Below are positions 1-6,537 of a DNA stretch of 20,540 nt, piece after piece. How positions within the stretch are numbered: position 1 is the first letter of the stretch; each line of letters opens with the position of its first letter. The stretch is taken from the NCBI GenBank assembly GCA_045642545.1, contig JAZUJB010000016.1:1-20540 (forward strand), given 5' to 3'. A program made the position numbers and the translations under genes. The notes below the pieces were generated by a model. That model searched no databases. It had not been told where the DNA came from and saw only the letters and a program-made list of their open reading frames with translations. Source of the DNA: F23-B02 sp045642545 (GTDB lineage Bacteria; Bacillota; Clostridia; Oscillospirales; Oscillospiraceae).

Positions 1-1
1 C

Positions 2-415
2 GGCGGCGTTGACATTCCGTATGAAAAGGGCTTGCTCGGACATTCTGATGCTGATGTACTGACGCATGCGCTTATGGATGCGCTTTTAGGCGCGGCGGCA
101 TTAGGCGATATTGGCAAGCTTTTTCCCGATAACGACGATGCTTATCTCGGGGCTGACAGTATTGAGCTTCTTAAGAAGGTTTGCGAGGTGCTGAAAAGCA
201 ACGGTTACAAGGTTGTCAACACCGATTGTACGGTAATTGCACAAAGGCCTAAGCTTGCTCCGTTTATTGATTCAATGCGCGAAATTCTTGCAAAGGCCAT
301 GGATATCTCCGTTAACTGCGTTAGCGTTAAAGCTACAACCGAGGAAAAGCTCGGCTTTACCGGCGAAGGACTCGGAATTGCCGCTCACTCAGTTGTACTA
401 ATTGAAGAGATTTAA
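2..415 (+). CDS. ispF: 2-C-methyl-D-erythritol 2,4-cyclodiphosphate synthase (IspF), 5' partial
   Basis: IspF converts CDP-methylerythritol 2-phosphate to the 2,4-cyclodiphosphate with release of CMP in the non-mevalonate isoprenoid pathway. The reading frame is open to the left edge: the codons before the TTG at 32 already read as family sequence (GGVDIPYEKGLLGHSDADV), so that TTG is not the start and the true N-terminus, with the DxH metal ligands, lies upstream of the window. The visible part carries the GHSDADV segment with a zinc-ligand type His, the DALLGAAALGDIGKLFPD block, and the C-terminal KATTEEKLGFTGEGLGIA signature. About 137 residues of a family that is usually near 157 are present, and the C-terminus is complete. 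A strong terminator follows within a few bases of the stop, so this is the last gene of its transcript. The identification is firm; only the start is missing. Confidence 0.97.
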   Translation, partial: GGVDIPYEKGLLGHSDADVLTHALMDALLGAAALGDIGKLFPDNDDAYLGADSIELLKKVCEVLKSNGYKVVNTDCTVIAQRPKLAPFIDSMREILAKAMDISVNCVSVKATTEEKLGFTGEGLGIAAHSVVLIEEI

Positions 416-418
416 TTT

Positions 419-447
419 TCAGCCGCTCAAAGAGCGGCTGATTTTTT
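419..447 (+). terminator. Rho-independent terminator after ispF
   Basis: A perfect 10-bp stem (arms 419-428 and 432-441, core AGCCGCTC/GAGCGGCT) with a 3-nt AAA loop is followed directly by six T residues at 442-447. It starts four bases after the ispF stop and separates ispF from the DUF3343 unit. Confidence 0.93.
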
Positions 448-474
448 AACACAAATAATCACATAGCATAGTAT
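446..474 (+). promoter_or_regulatory. Candidate sigma-A promoter for the DUF3343/cysteine desulfurase pair
   Basis: TTAACA at 446-451 (one mismatch to TTGACA), a 17-nt spacer, and TAGTAT at 469-474 (two mismatches to TATAAT). The -35 overlaps the end of the T-tract of the preceding terminator. A promoter is expected in this gap because the terminator isolates the pair from ispF. The -10 is weak, so the exact position is uncertain. Confidence 0.35.
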
Positions 475-500
475 GAAATAAAACTCAGAAGGGGATTACT

Positions 501-752
501 ATGCGGTATTTGATTATGAGCAGGTCGCTGACCTATGCACAGCGCGCGGCGCGTGTACTTGAGAAAAACGGAATAAGCGCAGGGGTTATTAAGGCACCCG
601 TTGGATTAAGTGGAAACGGATGCAGCTACAGTGTTGCGGTTTCGTCGGCTAAAGGTCAGAAGGCGGTTGATATATTGCGAAAAGCAGGCTTGCTGCAGGG
701 CAAGGTCTATCTTCAGAAAACTGATAACAGTATTGAGGAGGTGGCTATGTGA
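501..752 (+). CDS. DUF3343 family protein (putative Se/S carrier-like)
   Basis: A small soluble protein of 83 residues that matches my recollection of the DUF3343 family, often named putative Se/S carrier protein-like. There is no signal peptide or membrane segment. It starts with MRYLIMSRSLTYAQRA and has a single Cys (Cys41) in the conserved-looking GNGCSYSV segment after a KAPVGLSG stretch; such a lone Cys fits a persulfide or selenide carrier, but this role is inference. An AGGGGA ribosome binding site lies about 7 nt before the ATG. The stop overlaps the start of the next gene, a cysteine desulfurase, by 4 nt (ATGTGA), so the two are translationally coupled. In several Clostridia these two families occur beside selD and yedF-type selenium genes; none of those is in this window. 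Family call is fairly confident, function is not. Confidence 0.8.
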   Translation: MRYLIMSRSLTYAQRAARVLEKNGISAGVIKAPVGLSGNGCSYSVAVSSAKGQKAVDILRKAGLLQGKVYLQKTDNSIEEVAM

Positions 753-1864
753 TATATCTTGATTCAGCTGCGACAAGCCTTCTTAAGCCTAAAAGCGTTA
801 GTATTGCAATGCAAAATGCAATGAGAAATATGGCAAGCCCCGGCAGAGGCTCACATTCTGCGGCAATGCTTGCGGCGGATAAGGTTTATGAATGCAGAGA
901 ATTAGCTTGCAAGCTATTTGATTTCAGCGACCCTGAGAGAGTTGTTTTCACAATGAACGCCTCGCATGCACTTAACATTGCCATTCGTTCGATTGTAAAA
1001 TCAGGCAGCAAGGTTGTCGTATCGGGGTATGAGCATAATTCAGTTACAAGAACACTGCAGGGAATCGGCGCTGATGTCATTGTGGCTGAGTCCGAGCTGT
1101 TTGACGCAGAAGGCACCGTCGAGGCATTCAGAAAGGCAATAACCTATGCAGATGCGGTAGTATGCAATCATGTGTCAAATGTTTTCGGATTTATTCTGCC
1201 TGTTTATGATATTTCTGAGCTTTGCGCAGAACATCATGTTCCGCTTATTATAGATGCTTCACAGTCTGCGGGGATAATCGATTTGGACATGAGCAGACTG
1301 AATGCAGCTTTCGTAGCAATGCCGGGGCATAAGGGACTTATGGGTCCGCAGGGAACTGGCTTGCTGCTGTGTAATGAAACTCCGAAGCCGCTTATCTACG
1401 GCGGCACGGGCTCGGAAAGCATTATTCAGGATATGCCGGACTACCTTCCGGATATAGTCGAGGCGGGCACGCATAATGTGGTCGGTATTGCAGGGCTTGC
1501 TGAGGGTATAAGATATGTGCTTTCAAGCGGAGCTGAGAAAATCGGAAATTATGAGTCTGTGCTTTGCGCGTGTATGTCGTCGCGCTTAGCACGCATCGAT
1601 GGATTGGAGGTATTTTCAAGCCATAACGGTACGCAGGCGGGCGTGTTGTCTGTAAGGCATAAAGCAATTGGTGCAGAGGAGCTTTGTGAGAAGCTCGGAA
1701 AGCGGGGGATAGCAGCAAGATGCGGCCTGCATTGCTCGCCGCTTGCGCATAAAACGGCAGGTACCATTAACACGGGAACGGTAAGATTCAGCTTTTCGCC
1801 ATTCATTTCAAAAAAGCAGGTTTTAATTGCCTGCAACATTCTTGAAAGCACAATTAATTTCTGA
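749..1864 (+). CDS. Cysteine desulfurase family protein (class V aminotransferase, TIGR01977-like)
   Basis: A PLP-dependent class V aminotransferase-fold enzyme of 371 residues. Visible motifs are the N-terminal IYLDSAATS, the EHNSV segment with His96, IIDASQSAG (Asp169 as PLP-pyridine partner), the Schiff-base Lys195 in MPGHKGLMGPQG, and the catalytic-Cys loop RCGLHCSPLAHKT, with Cys329 as the likely persulfide-forming residue (Cys325 also nearby). The loop LHC-PLAHK is typical of the TIGR01977 group rather than of housekeeping IscS or SufS. The start is GTG at 749, overlapping the stop of the DUF3343 gene, with GGAGGTGG 5 nt upstream. The gene product probably removes sulfur (or selenium from selenocysteine) and may hand it to its DUF3343 neighbour. 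No IscU or SufU scaffold gene is adjacent, so a role in general Fe-S assembly is less likely. Substrate is unproven. Confidence 0.88.
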   Translation: MIYLDSAATSLLKPKSVSIAMQNAMRNMASPGRGSHSAAMLAADKVYECRELACKLFDFSDPERVVFTMNASHALNIAIRSIVKSGSKVVVSGYEHNSVTRTLQGIGADVIVAESELFDAEGTVEAFRKAITYADAVVCNHVSNVFGFILPVYDISELCAEHHVPLIIDASQSAGIIDLDMSRLNAAFVAMPGHKGLMGPQGTGLLLCNETPKPLIYGGTGSESIIQDMPDYLPDIVEAGTHNVVGIAGLAEGIRYVLSSGAEKIGNYESVLCACMSSRLARIDGLEVFSSHNGTQAGVLSVRHKAIGAEELCEKLGKRGIAARCGLHCSPLAHKTAGTINTGTVRFSFSPFISKKQVLIACNILESTINF

Positions 1865-1882
1865 AAATTAATCAATATTTAA

Positions 1883-1911
1883 TTGTTTTTTAGCCGGATA
1901 TATATTATAAT
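1883..1911 (+). promoter_or_regulatory. cdaA: Sigma-A type promoter for the cdaA superoperon
   Basis: TTGTTT at 1883-1888, a 17-nt spacer, and a perfect TATAAT at 1906-1911, inside a very AT-rich stretch. Transcription would start near 1918, giving a leader of roughly 57 nt before the cdaA ATG. It lies just after the desulfurase gene, with no terminator seen between them, so read-through from upstream is also possible. Confidence 0.72.
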
Positions 1912-1934
1912 ATAGTGATTAAATTTTCGTATAT

Positions 1935-1954
1935 GCGGGCTGGAAACAGCCCGC
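1935..1954 (+). promoter_or_regulatory. GAAA-tetraloop hairpin in the cdaA leader
   Basis: A perfect 8-bp GC-rich stem (GCGGGCTG at 1935-1942, CAGCCCGC at 1947-1954) closed by a GAAA loop of the GNRA class. It falls between the predicted start of transcription and the ribosome binding site (about 1965-1970). No T-tract follows, so it is not a terminator. It could stabilise the 5' end or affect translation of cdaA; no regulator is implied by the sequence alone. Confidence 0.6.
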
Positions 1955-1974
1955 CAAGATAAGTGGTGAGAATA

Positions 1975-2874
1975 ATGAATGGAATAGCCCGCTTTTTCCA
2001 GGGGATGGGCAGCTTGATATCAACAATCGGCCCTGCTGATATTGTTGACATCATAATAGTTGCCTATCTGATTTATAAGGTCATCGGCCTTATTAGAAAG
2101 ACAAGTTCATATAACCTTGCAAGAGGCTTGCTTGTGCTTTTGGTTGCGCTTTGGCTGTCCGGCTTGTTTAAGCTTACGATGATTAATTACCTTCTGCGTA
2201 AGGCTGTTGAAATCGGACTTATTGCCCTGGTAATACTGTTCCAGCCCGAGCTTAGAAAGCTGCTTGCCAAGATGGGTACCCGTAATTTTTACGGTATCTT
2301 CTCTCCGCGAGTACAGAATATGTCTGAGGTTGAGTATGCTATTAATCAGACGGTTCTTGCCTGCATACAGATGTCTGAAACAAAGACCGGTGCACTTATC
2401 ATTTTTGAGCGAAGCATGAAGCTTAATGATATCATCACCACGGGAACGGTCATTGATGCGGATATAACCGTTGAACTGCTTAAGAACATCTTTTATCCGA
2501 AGGCTCCTCTGCATGACGGTGCGCTGATAATAAGAGAGTCCAGAATTGCAGCAGCAGGATGTGTTCTGCCGCTTACGGCAAACAACAATCTCAGCAAGGA
2601 CCTTGGTATGCGCCACCGCGCAGGTATAGGCGCAAGCGAGCAGTCAGATGCAATCGTGGTTATTGTTTCCGAGGAAACGGGCGCTATTTCTATTGCAATA
2701 GAGGGTATGCTTAAGCGCAATCTTGACAGAGCAACATTTGAAAAGCTTTTGCACAACGCGCTCGTTCAGAAAGAGGTTAAGAAGAGTACAGCCGCAGAAT
2801 TGATTTCGCGCGTCTTTAAAAAACGCAAGGTGAATAGCGATGAAGCAAAACAAAACGATAATAAAGATATATAA
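1975..2874 (+). CDS. cdaA: Diadenylate cyclase CdaA (membrane c-di-AMP synthase)
   Basis: CdaA condenses two ATP into cyclic di-AMP, a second messenger controlling potassium/osmolyte transport and cell-wall homeostasis in Firmicutes. Numbering from the ATG, three membrane helices lie near residues 22-40, 49-65 and 76-89, followed by the cytoplasmic DAC domain. The domain has both signature motifs: DGA at 181-183 (LHDGALII) and RHR at 213-215 (MRHRAGIGASEQSD). The length of 299 residues is somewhat longer than B. subtilis CdaA because of a charged C-terminal tail. I chose ATG 1975 because GGTGAG sits 4 nt upstream; GTG 1963 or 1966 in the same frame would add three or four residues but lacks a ribosome binding site. 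The 3' end overlaps the YbbR gene by 35 nt, so the synthase and its regulator are coupled. The usual third partner, glmM, is not next in line. Confidence 0.95.
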   Translation: MNGIARFFQGMGSLISTIGPADIVDIIIVAYLIYKVIGLIRKTSSYNLARGLLVLLVALWLSGLFKLTMINYLLRKAVEIGLIALVILFQPELRKLLAKMGTRNFYGIFSPRVQNMSEVEYAINQTVLACIQMSETKTGALIIFERSMKLNDIITTGTVIDADITVELLKNIFYPKAPLHDGALIIRESRIAAAGCVLPLTANNNLSKDLGMRHRAGIGASEQSDAIVVIVSEETGAISIAIEGMLKRNLDRATFEKLLHNALVQKEVKKSTAAELISRVFKKRKVNSDEAKQNDNKDI

Positions 2875-4096
2875 CAGCAAGGTTTTTTGGGTAATAATGT
2901 CCCTTCTTTGTTCATTTGTTATGTGGTCATTTATTACCAGTCCCAATTCGGAGGACTTTAAGCAGACCTTCAGAGGTGTTCAGGTCGAATTCGTTGGTCA
3001 GGAAGAGCTGCTGTCACAGCGCAGCCTTTCCATCTCCGAGGTTGATACACAGTCGGTAACGGTTACGCTTAAAGGCAGCCGCAGCAATTTAGGTAAGCTT
3101 AAAGCCAGCGACATCAAGGCAGTTATCGATGTAAGCAATATTAAGCAGCCGAATGATATGACCTGGGCATATGAGCTGCAGTATCCCAGCAATATCGACC
3201 AGAACGATATTTCCGTTGTCAGCAAATCTCCCGAAACAATTAACTTTACTGTTGTAAAGAATGCAACCAAAACGGTCAGCGTTAAGGGCAGCTTCGAGGG
3301 ACAGATTGCAGACGGCTGTGTTGCTGAAGAATATGTATTCGAGCCTTCAACTATTGTGATTGAGGGTCCCGAGGAAACGCTGAACAAAATTGACTATGCA
3401 TGGGTAACCTTCGGTGAAGGCAGAATTGAATCCACCTATTCCGAAGAGGTTGGTTTTGTGCTGAAGGAAGAATCAGGACAGATAGTTTCAACAACAGGCC
3501 TTAAGCTTTCGTCAAATGTGATTACCGCAACTCAGCCAATCCTCAGAACAAAGGAAATTCCGCTCACTGTAAACTTTATTGCAGGCGGCGGCGTAAATGA
3601 AGATGACTGCACGGTAACTATTGAGCCCAAGACTCTCAAGATTGCAGGCGACTCAAGAATTGTCGACAGCATCAACAGTATTGTTCTCGGCAATGTTGAT
3701 CTTTCGGCTTTCCAAAGCTCTTACACTCATACCTTTGCTATTACGCTTGATGACGGAATTCAGAATCTCACAGGCGTAACCGAGGCAAAAGTAACGGTAG
3801 AGGTTCGCGGAACGCATACTAAGACCTTTACCACCGACAATATTTCCTGCACGAATCTCAAGTACGGCTACTCAGCCAAAATTGATACCAAATCAATGGA
3901 AATAACACTGCGCTCAAAGGATGCCGATGTTCTTGATAACATCAAGCCTAATGACATAAGCGTTGTGGTTGACCTAAGCGATTACGAGTCAACAACCGGA
4001 CAAGTGATTGCAAACGGCAAGGTTATAATTAACAAGTATGATAATGTTGGTGCTGTTGGCGATGTTAAAGTAACGCTGACGATATCCAAGGATTAA
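2840..4096 (+). CDS. cdaR: YbbR-domain protein, CdaA regulatory partner
   Basis: A 418-residue membrane-anchored protein with an N-terminal hydrophobic segment (about residues 15-33, WVIMSLLCSFVMW) and a long extracytoplasmic part made of YbbR repeats. I can follow four: roughly 45-125, 140-225, 235-320 and 330-415, each showing an alternating beta pattern and a VxGxxxxL/VxLxG type core (for example VTLKGSRSNLGKL and IVIEGPEETLNKI). In B. subtilis and Listeria the YbbR protein binds CdaA and modulates its activity, and the invariant cdaA-ybbR order here supports the same role. The start ATG lies inside the end of cdaA (35-nt overlap) with AAGGTGA about 6 nt upstream. Length is a little below the 483 residues of B. 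subtilis CdaR. Family call is firm; regulation of CdaA is by homology. Confidence 0.9.
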   Translation: MKQNKTIIKIYNSKVFWVIMSLLCSFVMWSFITSPNSEDFKQTFRGVQVEFVGQEELLSQRSLSISEVDTQSVTVTLKGSRSNLGKLKASDIKAVIDVSNIKQPNDMTWAYELQYPSNIDQNDISVVSKSPETINFTVVKNATKTVSVKGSFEGQIADGCVAEEYVFEPSTIVIEGPEETLNKIDYAWVTFGEGRIESTYSEEVGFVLKEESGQIVSTTGLKLSSNVITATQPILRTKEIPLTVNFIAGGGVNEDDCTVTIEPKTLKIAGDSRIVDSINSIVLGNVDLSAFQSSYTHTFAITLDDGIQNLTGVTEAKVTVEVRGTHTKTFTTDNISCTNLKYGYSAKIDTKSMEITLRSKDADVLDNIKPNDISVVVDLSDYESTTGQVIANGKVIINKYDNVGAVGDVKVTLTISKD

Positions 4097-4110
4097 GAAA
4101 CGGAGATAAA

Positions 4111-4518
4111 ATGACTCAGGATGCAGTAGTAACAAGAGTTTTCCCTAACGGGCTTGCAGAGGTAGCGGTAACCCGAGGCACTGCCTGCGGCAGTAATTGC
4201 GGCAACTGCGAAAGCTGTGCGTTTCAGAACGAGCTGAAGGCCATTGCAAAGAACAGTGTTCATGCAGTGCAGGGCGAAAAGGTAATAATCGAAAGTGTAT
4301 CATCGAGAATATTCAGCGCAGCCTTTCTGCTCTATATTGTGCCGTTCATTGCACTGTTTATCGGCTATGCTGTTGCAGCGGCTAACAGCCTTACTGAGGG
4401 AATGTGCATACTCGTAAGTTTCGGTTTCTTCCTGGTTGCAGTTGCAATCGTTGTAATCTACCAGCGCATTAACAAGAGAAAGAAACCCATCACCTTTGAA
4501 ATAACCCAGCTGCGCTGA
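4111..4518 (+). CDS. RseC/MucC-like membrane protein with Cys cluster (SoxR-reducing system type)
   Basis: A 135-residue protein with an N-terminal soluble part carrying four Cys in a C-x3-C-x2-C-x2-C cluster (Cys26, 30, 33, 36), then two membrane helices (about 69-90 and 96-118) and a basic cytoplasmic tail (RINKRKK). This layout matches the RseC/MucC family (PF04246), linked in Proteobacteria to the Rsx/SoxR-reducing electron transfer system and sigma-E control. The cluster may bind an Fe-S centre or act in thiol redox chemistry; that is inference. A CGGAG ribosome binding site lies 14 nt after the stop of the YbbR gene, within the cdaA operon. Many Firmicutes carry such a protein near rnf genes; none is visible here. 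The Cys spacing and two helices make the family call good, but its role in this operon is unknown. Confidence 0.82.
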   Translation: MTQDAVVTRVFPNGLAEVAVTRGTACGSNCGNCESCAFQNELKAIAKNSVHAVQGEKVIIESVSSRIFSAAFLLYIVPFIALFIGYAVAAANSLTEGMCILVSFGFFLVAVAIVVIYQRINKRKKPITFEITQLR

Positions 4519-4530
4519 CAGGAGGAAAGT

Positions 4531-5409
4531 ATGATTAAAAGTATGACCGGATACGGCAGCGCAAAAGGCACTGTTGAAGGTATTGAAGTTTGTGTTGAAT
4601 TAAAAAGTGTCAACAATAAGTTTCTTGACACATCTGTGCGTCTTCCCAGAAGCTTTTTGTTTGCAGAGGATACAATAAAGTCCGCAGTACAGTCTCATAT
4701 CAGCCGCGGCAAGGTTGATGTGTTTGTAACGGTTGACAGCTCGATGGCCGATGATATGGTCGTCAGAGTAAACGAGCCTCTGCTCAAGGGCTATATTGAT
4801 GCGCTGAACCATATTGCGGAAGAGTTTAATATTCCCAATGAGCTTAACGCGTTAAGCGTAAGCAGATTCCCCGATGTCCTTTCGGTTGAAAAGAAAGAGC
4901 TTGATGCCGATGCAGTCGCTGAGGGCATCCGCAATATAGCCGAACAGGCCTTATGTGATTTTGACGCAATGCGCGAGCGCGAGGGTGATAAGCTGCGCGA
5001 GGATGTACTTAATAAGCTTGAAACAATAGACAAGCTTGTTACGATAATTGAGGAAAACGCTCCCAAAACAGTTGCTGAGTACCGTGAAAAGCTCACCCAG
5101 AAGCTCAATGAGGTTCTCGGCACCGCCGGAATTGATGAAACAAGAATTCTCACCGAGGCTGCAATTTTTGCCGACAAGGTTGCCGTTGACGAGGAGACCG
5201 TAAGACTTCGCAGCCATATGGCGCAGCTTAAGTCAATGCTCGCAGGCGGCTCACCCATAGGCCGCAAAATTGACTTCCTGCTGCAGGAGTTTAACAGAGA
5301 AGCAAACACAACCGGCTCAAAGTGTCAGAATGCCGATATTGCTCATGTTGTTGTTGACCTCAAGTCCGAGATTGAAAAAATCAGAGAACAGATTCAGAAT
5401 ATCGAGTGA
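4531..5409 (+). CDS. yicC: YicC/YloC family endoribonuclease
   Basis: A 292-residue soluble protein with the typical N-terminal MTGYGSA signature, the early segment VELKSVNNKFLD, and the conserved C-terminal block GSPIGRKIDFLLQEFNREANTTGSK (about residues 241-266). This is the two-domain YicC_N plus DUF1732 arrangement. E. coli YicC is a metal-dependent endoribonuclease that affects small-RNA turnover, and B. subtilis YloC has also been reported as an RNase; the same activity is expected here. The central part is highly charged and probably helical (REREGDKLREDV). A strong AGGAGG ribosome binding site lies 12 nt after the RseC-like stop. The gene begins the block that follows B. subtilis order (yloC, remA, gmk, rpoZ, priA). 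Identification is firm. Confidence 0.95.
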   Translation: MIKSMTGYGSAKGTVEGIEVCVELKSVNNKFLDTSVRLPRSFLFAEDTIKSAVQSHISRGKVDVFVTVDSSMADDMVVRVNEPLLKGYIDALNHIAEEFNIPNELNALSVSRFPDVLSVEKKELDADAVAEGIRNIAEQALCDFDAMREREGDKLREDVLNKLETIDKLVTIIEENAPKTVAEYREKLTQKLNEVLGTAGIDETRILTEAAIFADKVAVDEETVRLRSHMAQLKSMLAGGSPIGRKIDFLLQEFNREANTTGSKCQNADIAHVVVDLKSEIEKIREQIQNIE

Positions 5410-5418
5410 GGTAACAGC

Positions 5419-5679
5419 TTGAAGCTCATAAATATCGGATTTGGAAATATGGTCTCTGCCGATAGAATTGTCGCGGTGATAAGTCCCGAATCGGCTCCTA
5501 TAAAGCGAGTAATTCAGGATGTTCGCGATAAGGGAATGCTTGTTGATGCATCCTTCGGCAGAAGCACAAAGGCTGTTCTTGTAATGGACAGCGGTCATGT
5601 AATTTTATCCGCGCTGACGCCCGAGGCGCCTGCGGCGCGAATGTCAAATATAAGCGAGGAAGGTACAGAAAATGGCTAA
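5419..5679 (+). CDS. remA: RemA-like DUF370 regulatory protein
   Basis: An 86-residue DUF370 protein beginning KLINIGFGNMVSADRIVAVISPESAPIKR, which follows the family closely, with a central LVDASFGRSTKAVLVMDSGHVILSAL segment. In B. subtilis RemA binds DNA as an oligomer and activates biofilm-matrix and osmoprotection genes; in Clostridia its targets are unknown. The start must be TTG at 5419: it gives the family N-terminus, GAGG lies about 7 nt upstream, and the next in-frame ATG would remove conserved residues. The last codons overlap the gmk start by 8 nt, and the gmk ribosome binding site (GAGGAAGG) lies inside this gene. The last dozen residues (MSNISEEGTENG) are an acidic tail of low conservation. 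No catalytic motif is seen. Confidence 0.92.
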   Translation: MKLINIGFGNMVSADRIVAVISPESAPIKRVIQDVRDKGMLVDASFGRSTKAVLVMDSGHVILSALTPEAPAARMSNISEEGTENG

Positions 5680-6274
5680 GCAAAGAGGAAAGCTTATAGT
5701 AATATCCGGTCCGTCCGGAGCAGGAAAGAGCACTGTTGTATTCAAGGCTCTTGAAGGTCGTGAAGATGTCTGCTTCTCGGTATCGGCTACCACCAGAAAG
5801 CCCAGACCCAATGAGGTTGACGGCAGAGAGTATTTTTTTGTAGACCTTGATAAGTTCAGAGATATGGTCGCAAACGATGAATTTCTTGAGCATGCTGAGT
5901 ATGTTGCAAACTCATACGGTACTCCTAGAGCATATGTTGAAAAGAAGCTCGACGAGGGTATGAATGTGCTTCTTGACATTGAGGTTCAGGGTGCACTGCA
6001 GGTACACGAAAAGATGCCCGAAGCAGTTATGATTTTCATCGTACCGCCTTCCATGAAGGAGCTTGAAAACCGTCTGCGCGGCAGAGGCACTGACTCTGAG
6101 CGCAAGATTGAAGCAAGACTGATTCGCGCACGCGAGGAATATAAAGCAGCTGATTTTTATGACTACATCATCGTTAATGACGATGCAGACGAAGCTGCAA
6201 AGGAATTCTCGGCAATCATCACTGCTGAGTACTGCAAGTTTGATTTAAGAAAAAATATTTTAAGTGAGGTTTGA
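5672..6274 (+). CDS. gmk: Guanylate kinase
   Basis: Guanylate kinase phosphorylates GMP to GDP with ATP, supplying GTP and, in Firmicutes, a target of (p)ppGpp control. The 200-residue protein has the P-loop GPSGAGKS at residues 13-20, the GMP-binding region SATTRKPRPNEVDGREYFFV, the segment FLEHAEYVANSYGTP, DIEVQGA (about 97-103), and the LID region with RLRGRGTDSERKIEARL. Length is normal for the family. ATG 5672 overlaps the remA stop by 8 nt. The stop is followed after 5 nt by the rpoZ ATG, and the rpoZ ribosome binding site lies in the last gmk codons. Gene order remA-gmk-rpoZ is conserved across Firmicutes. Confidence 0.98.
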   Translation: MAKQRGKLIVISGPSGAGKSTVVFKALEGREDVCFSVSATTRKPRPNEVDGREYFFVDLDKFRDMVANDEFLEHAEYVANSYGTPRAYVEKKLDEGMNVLLDIEVQGALQVHEKMPEAVMIFIVPPSMKELENRLRGRGTDSERKIEARLIRAREEYKAADFYDYIIVNDDADEAAKEFSAIITAEYCKFDLRKNILSEV

Positions 6275-6279
6275 TTATT

Positions 6280-6471
6280 ATGATGCTTTATCCCCCCGTA
6301 GCTGAACTGGTAGACAAGACCGGCAGCCGTTACCAGCTGGTAAACCTGGTAGCAAGAAGAGCACGCGCAATTTCCAGTGATGCCGAGGAAAACGGCGAAA
6401 TCCTTGAAAAGAAGCCCGTATCCGCAGCTATCGACGAGGTTTACACCGGAAAGCTCATTATCGATAAGTAA
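6280..6471 (+). CDS. rpoZ: DNA-directed RNA polymerase omega subunit
   Basis: Omega is the small subunit that helps assemble beta-prime into RNA polymerase. The 63-residue protein begins MMLYPPVAELVDKTGSRYQLVNLVARRARAI, which has the family pattern of a P-L/E-L-KxxSRY-LV--AKRAR core, followed by KKPVSAAIDEV. I chose ATG 6280: GTGAGG lies about 10 nt upstream, while TTG 6271 in the same frame is directly against that ribosome binding site; ATG 6283 is also possible. The gene directly follows gmk, as in most Firmicutes. A hairpin follows the stop, before priA. Confidence 0.95.
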   Translation: MMLYPPVAELVDKTGSRYQLVNLVARRARAISSDAEENGEILEKKPVSAAIDEVYTGKLIIDK

Positions 6472-6484
6472 AAATATTGCTATG

Positions 6485-6515
6485 CTCAGCGGAGCAATAA
6501 TCTCCGCTGGGTTTT
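6485..6515 (+). terminator. Hairpin between rpoZ and priA, possible weak terminator or attenuator
   Basis: An 8-bp perfect stem (CAGCGGAG at 6487-6494, CTCCGCTG at 6502-6509) extends by two more pairs to 6485 and 6511, with a 7-nt loop. It is followed by GTTTTG, only four T residues, so termination would be partial at best. It lies in the only wide gap (66 nt) inside the gene block from yicC to rsgA and may set a lower priA level than that of rpoZ. Confidence 0.5.
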
Positions 6516-6537
6516 GAATTCTATGAGGAGGTAATGT

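Noticed and set aside
1912..1974. A ydaO-type c-di-AMP riboswitch in the cdaA leader
   Set aside because: The leader is about 57 nt and shows one simple hairpin, far too short for the two-fold symmetric ydaO aptamer, and those usually precede transport or wall-hydrolase genes.
4791..5309. A 172-codon minus-strand open frame opposite yicC
   Set aside because: Very Ser-rich composition is the mirror of the charged, helical yicC codons; no ribosome binding site or promoter was seen.
6271..6282. TTG 6271 as the rpoZ start
   Set aside because: It lies directly against the GAGG site and inside the gmk stop overlap; ATG 6280 has proper spacing and gives the family N-terminus.
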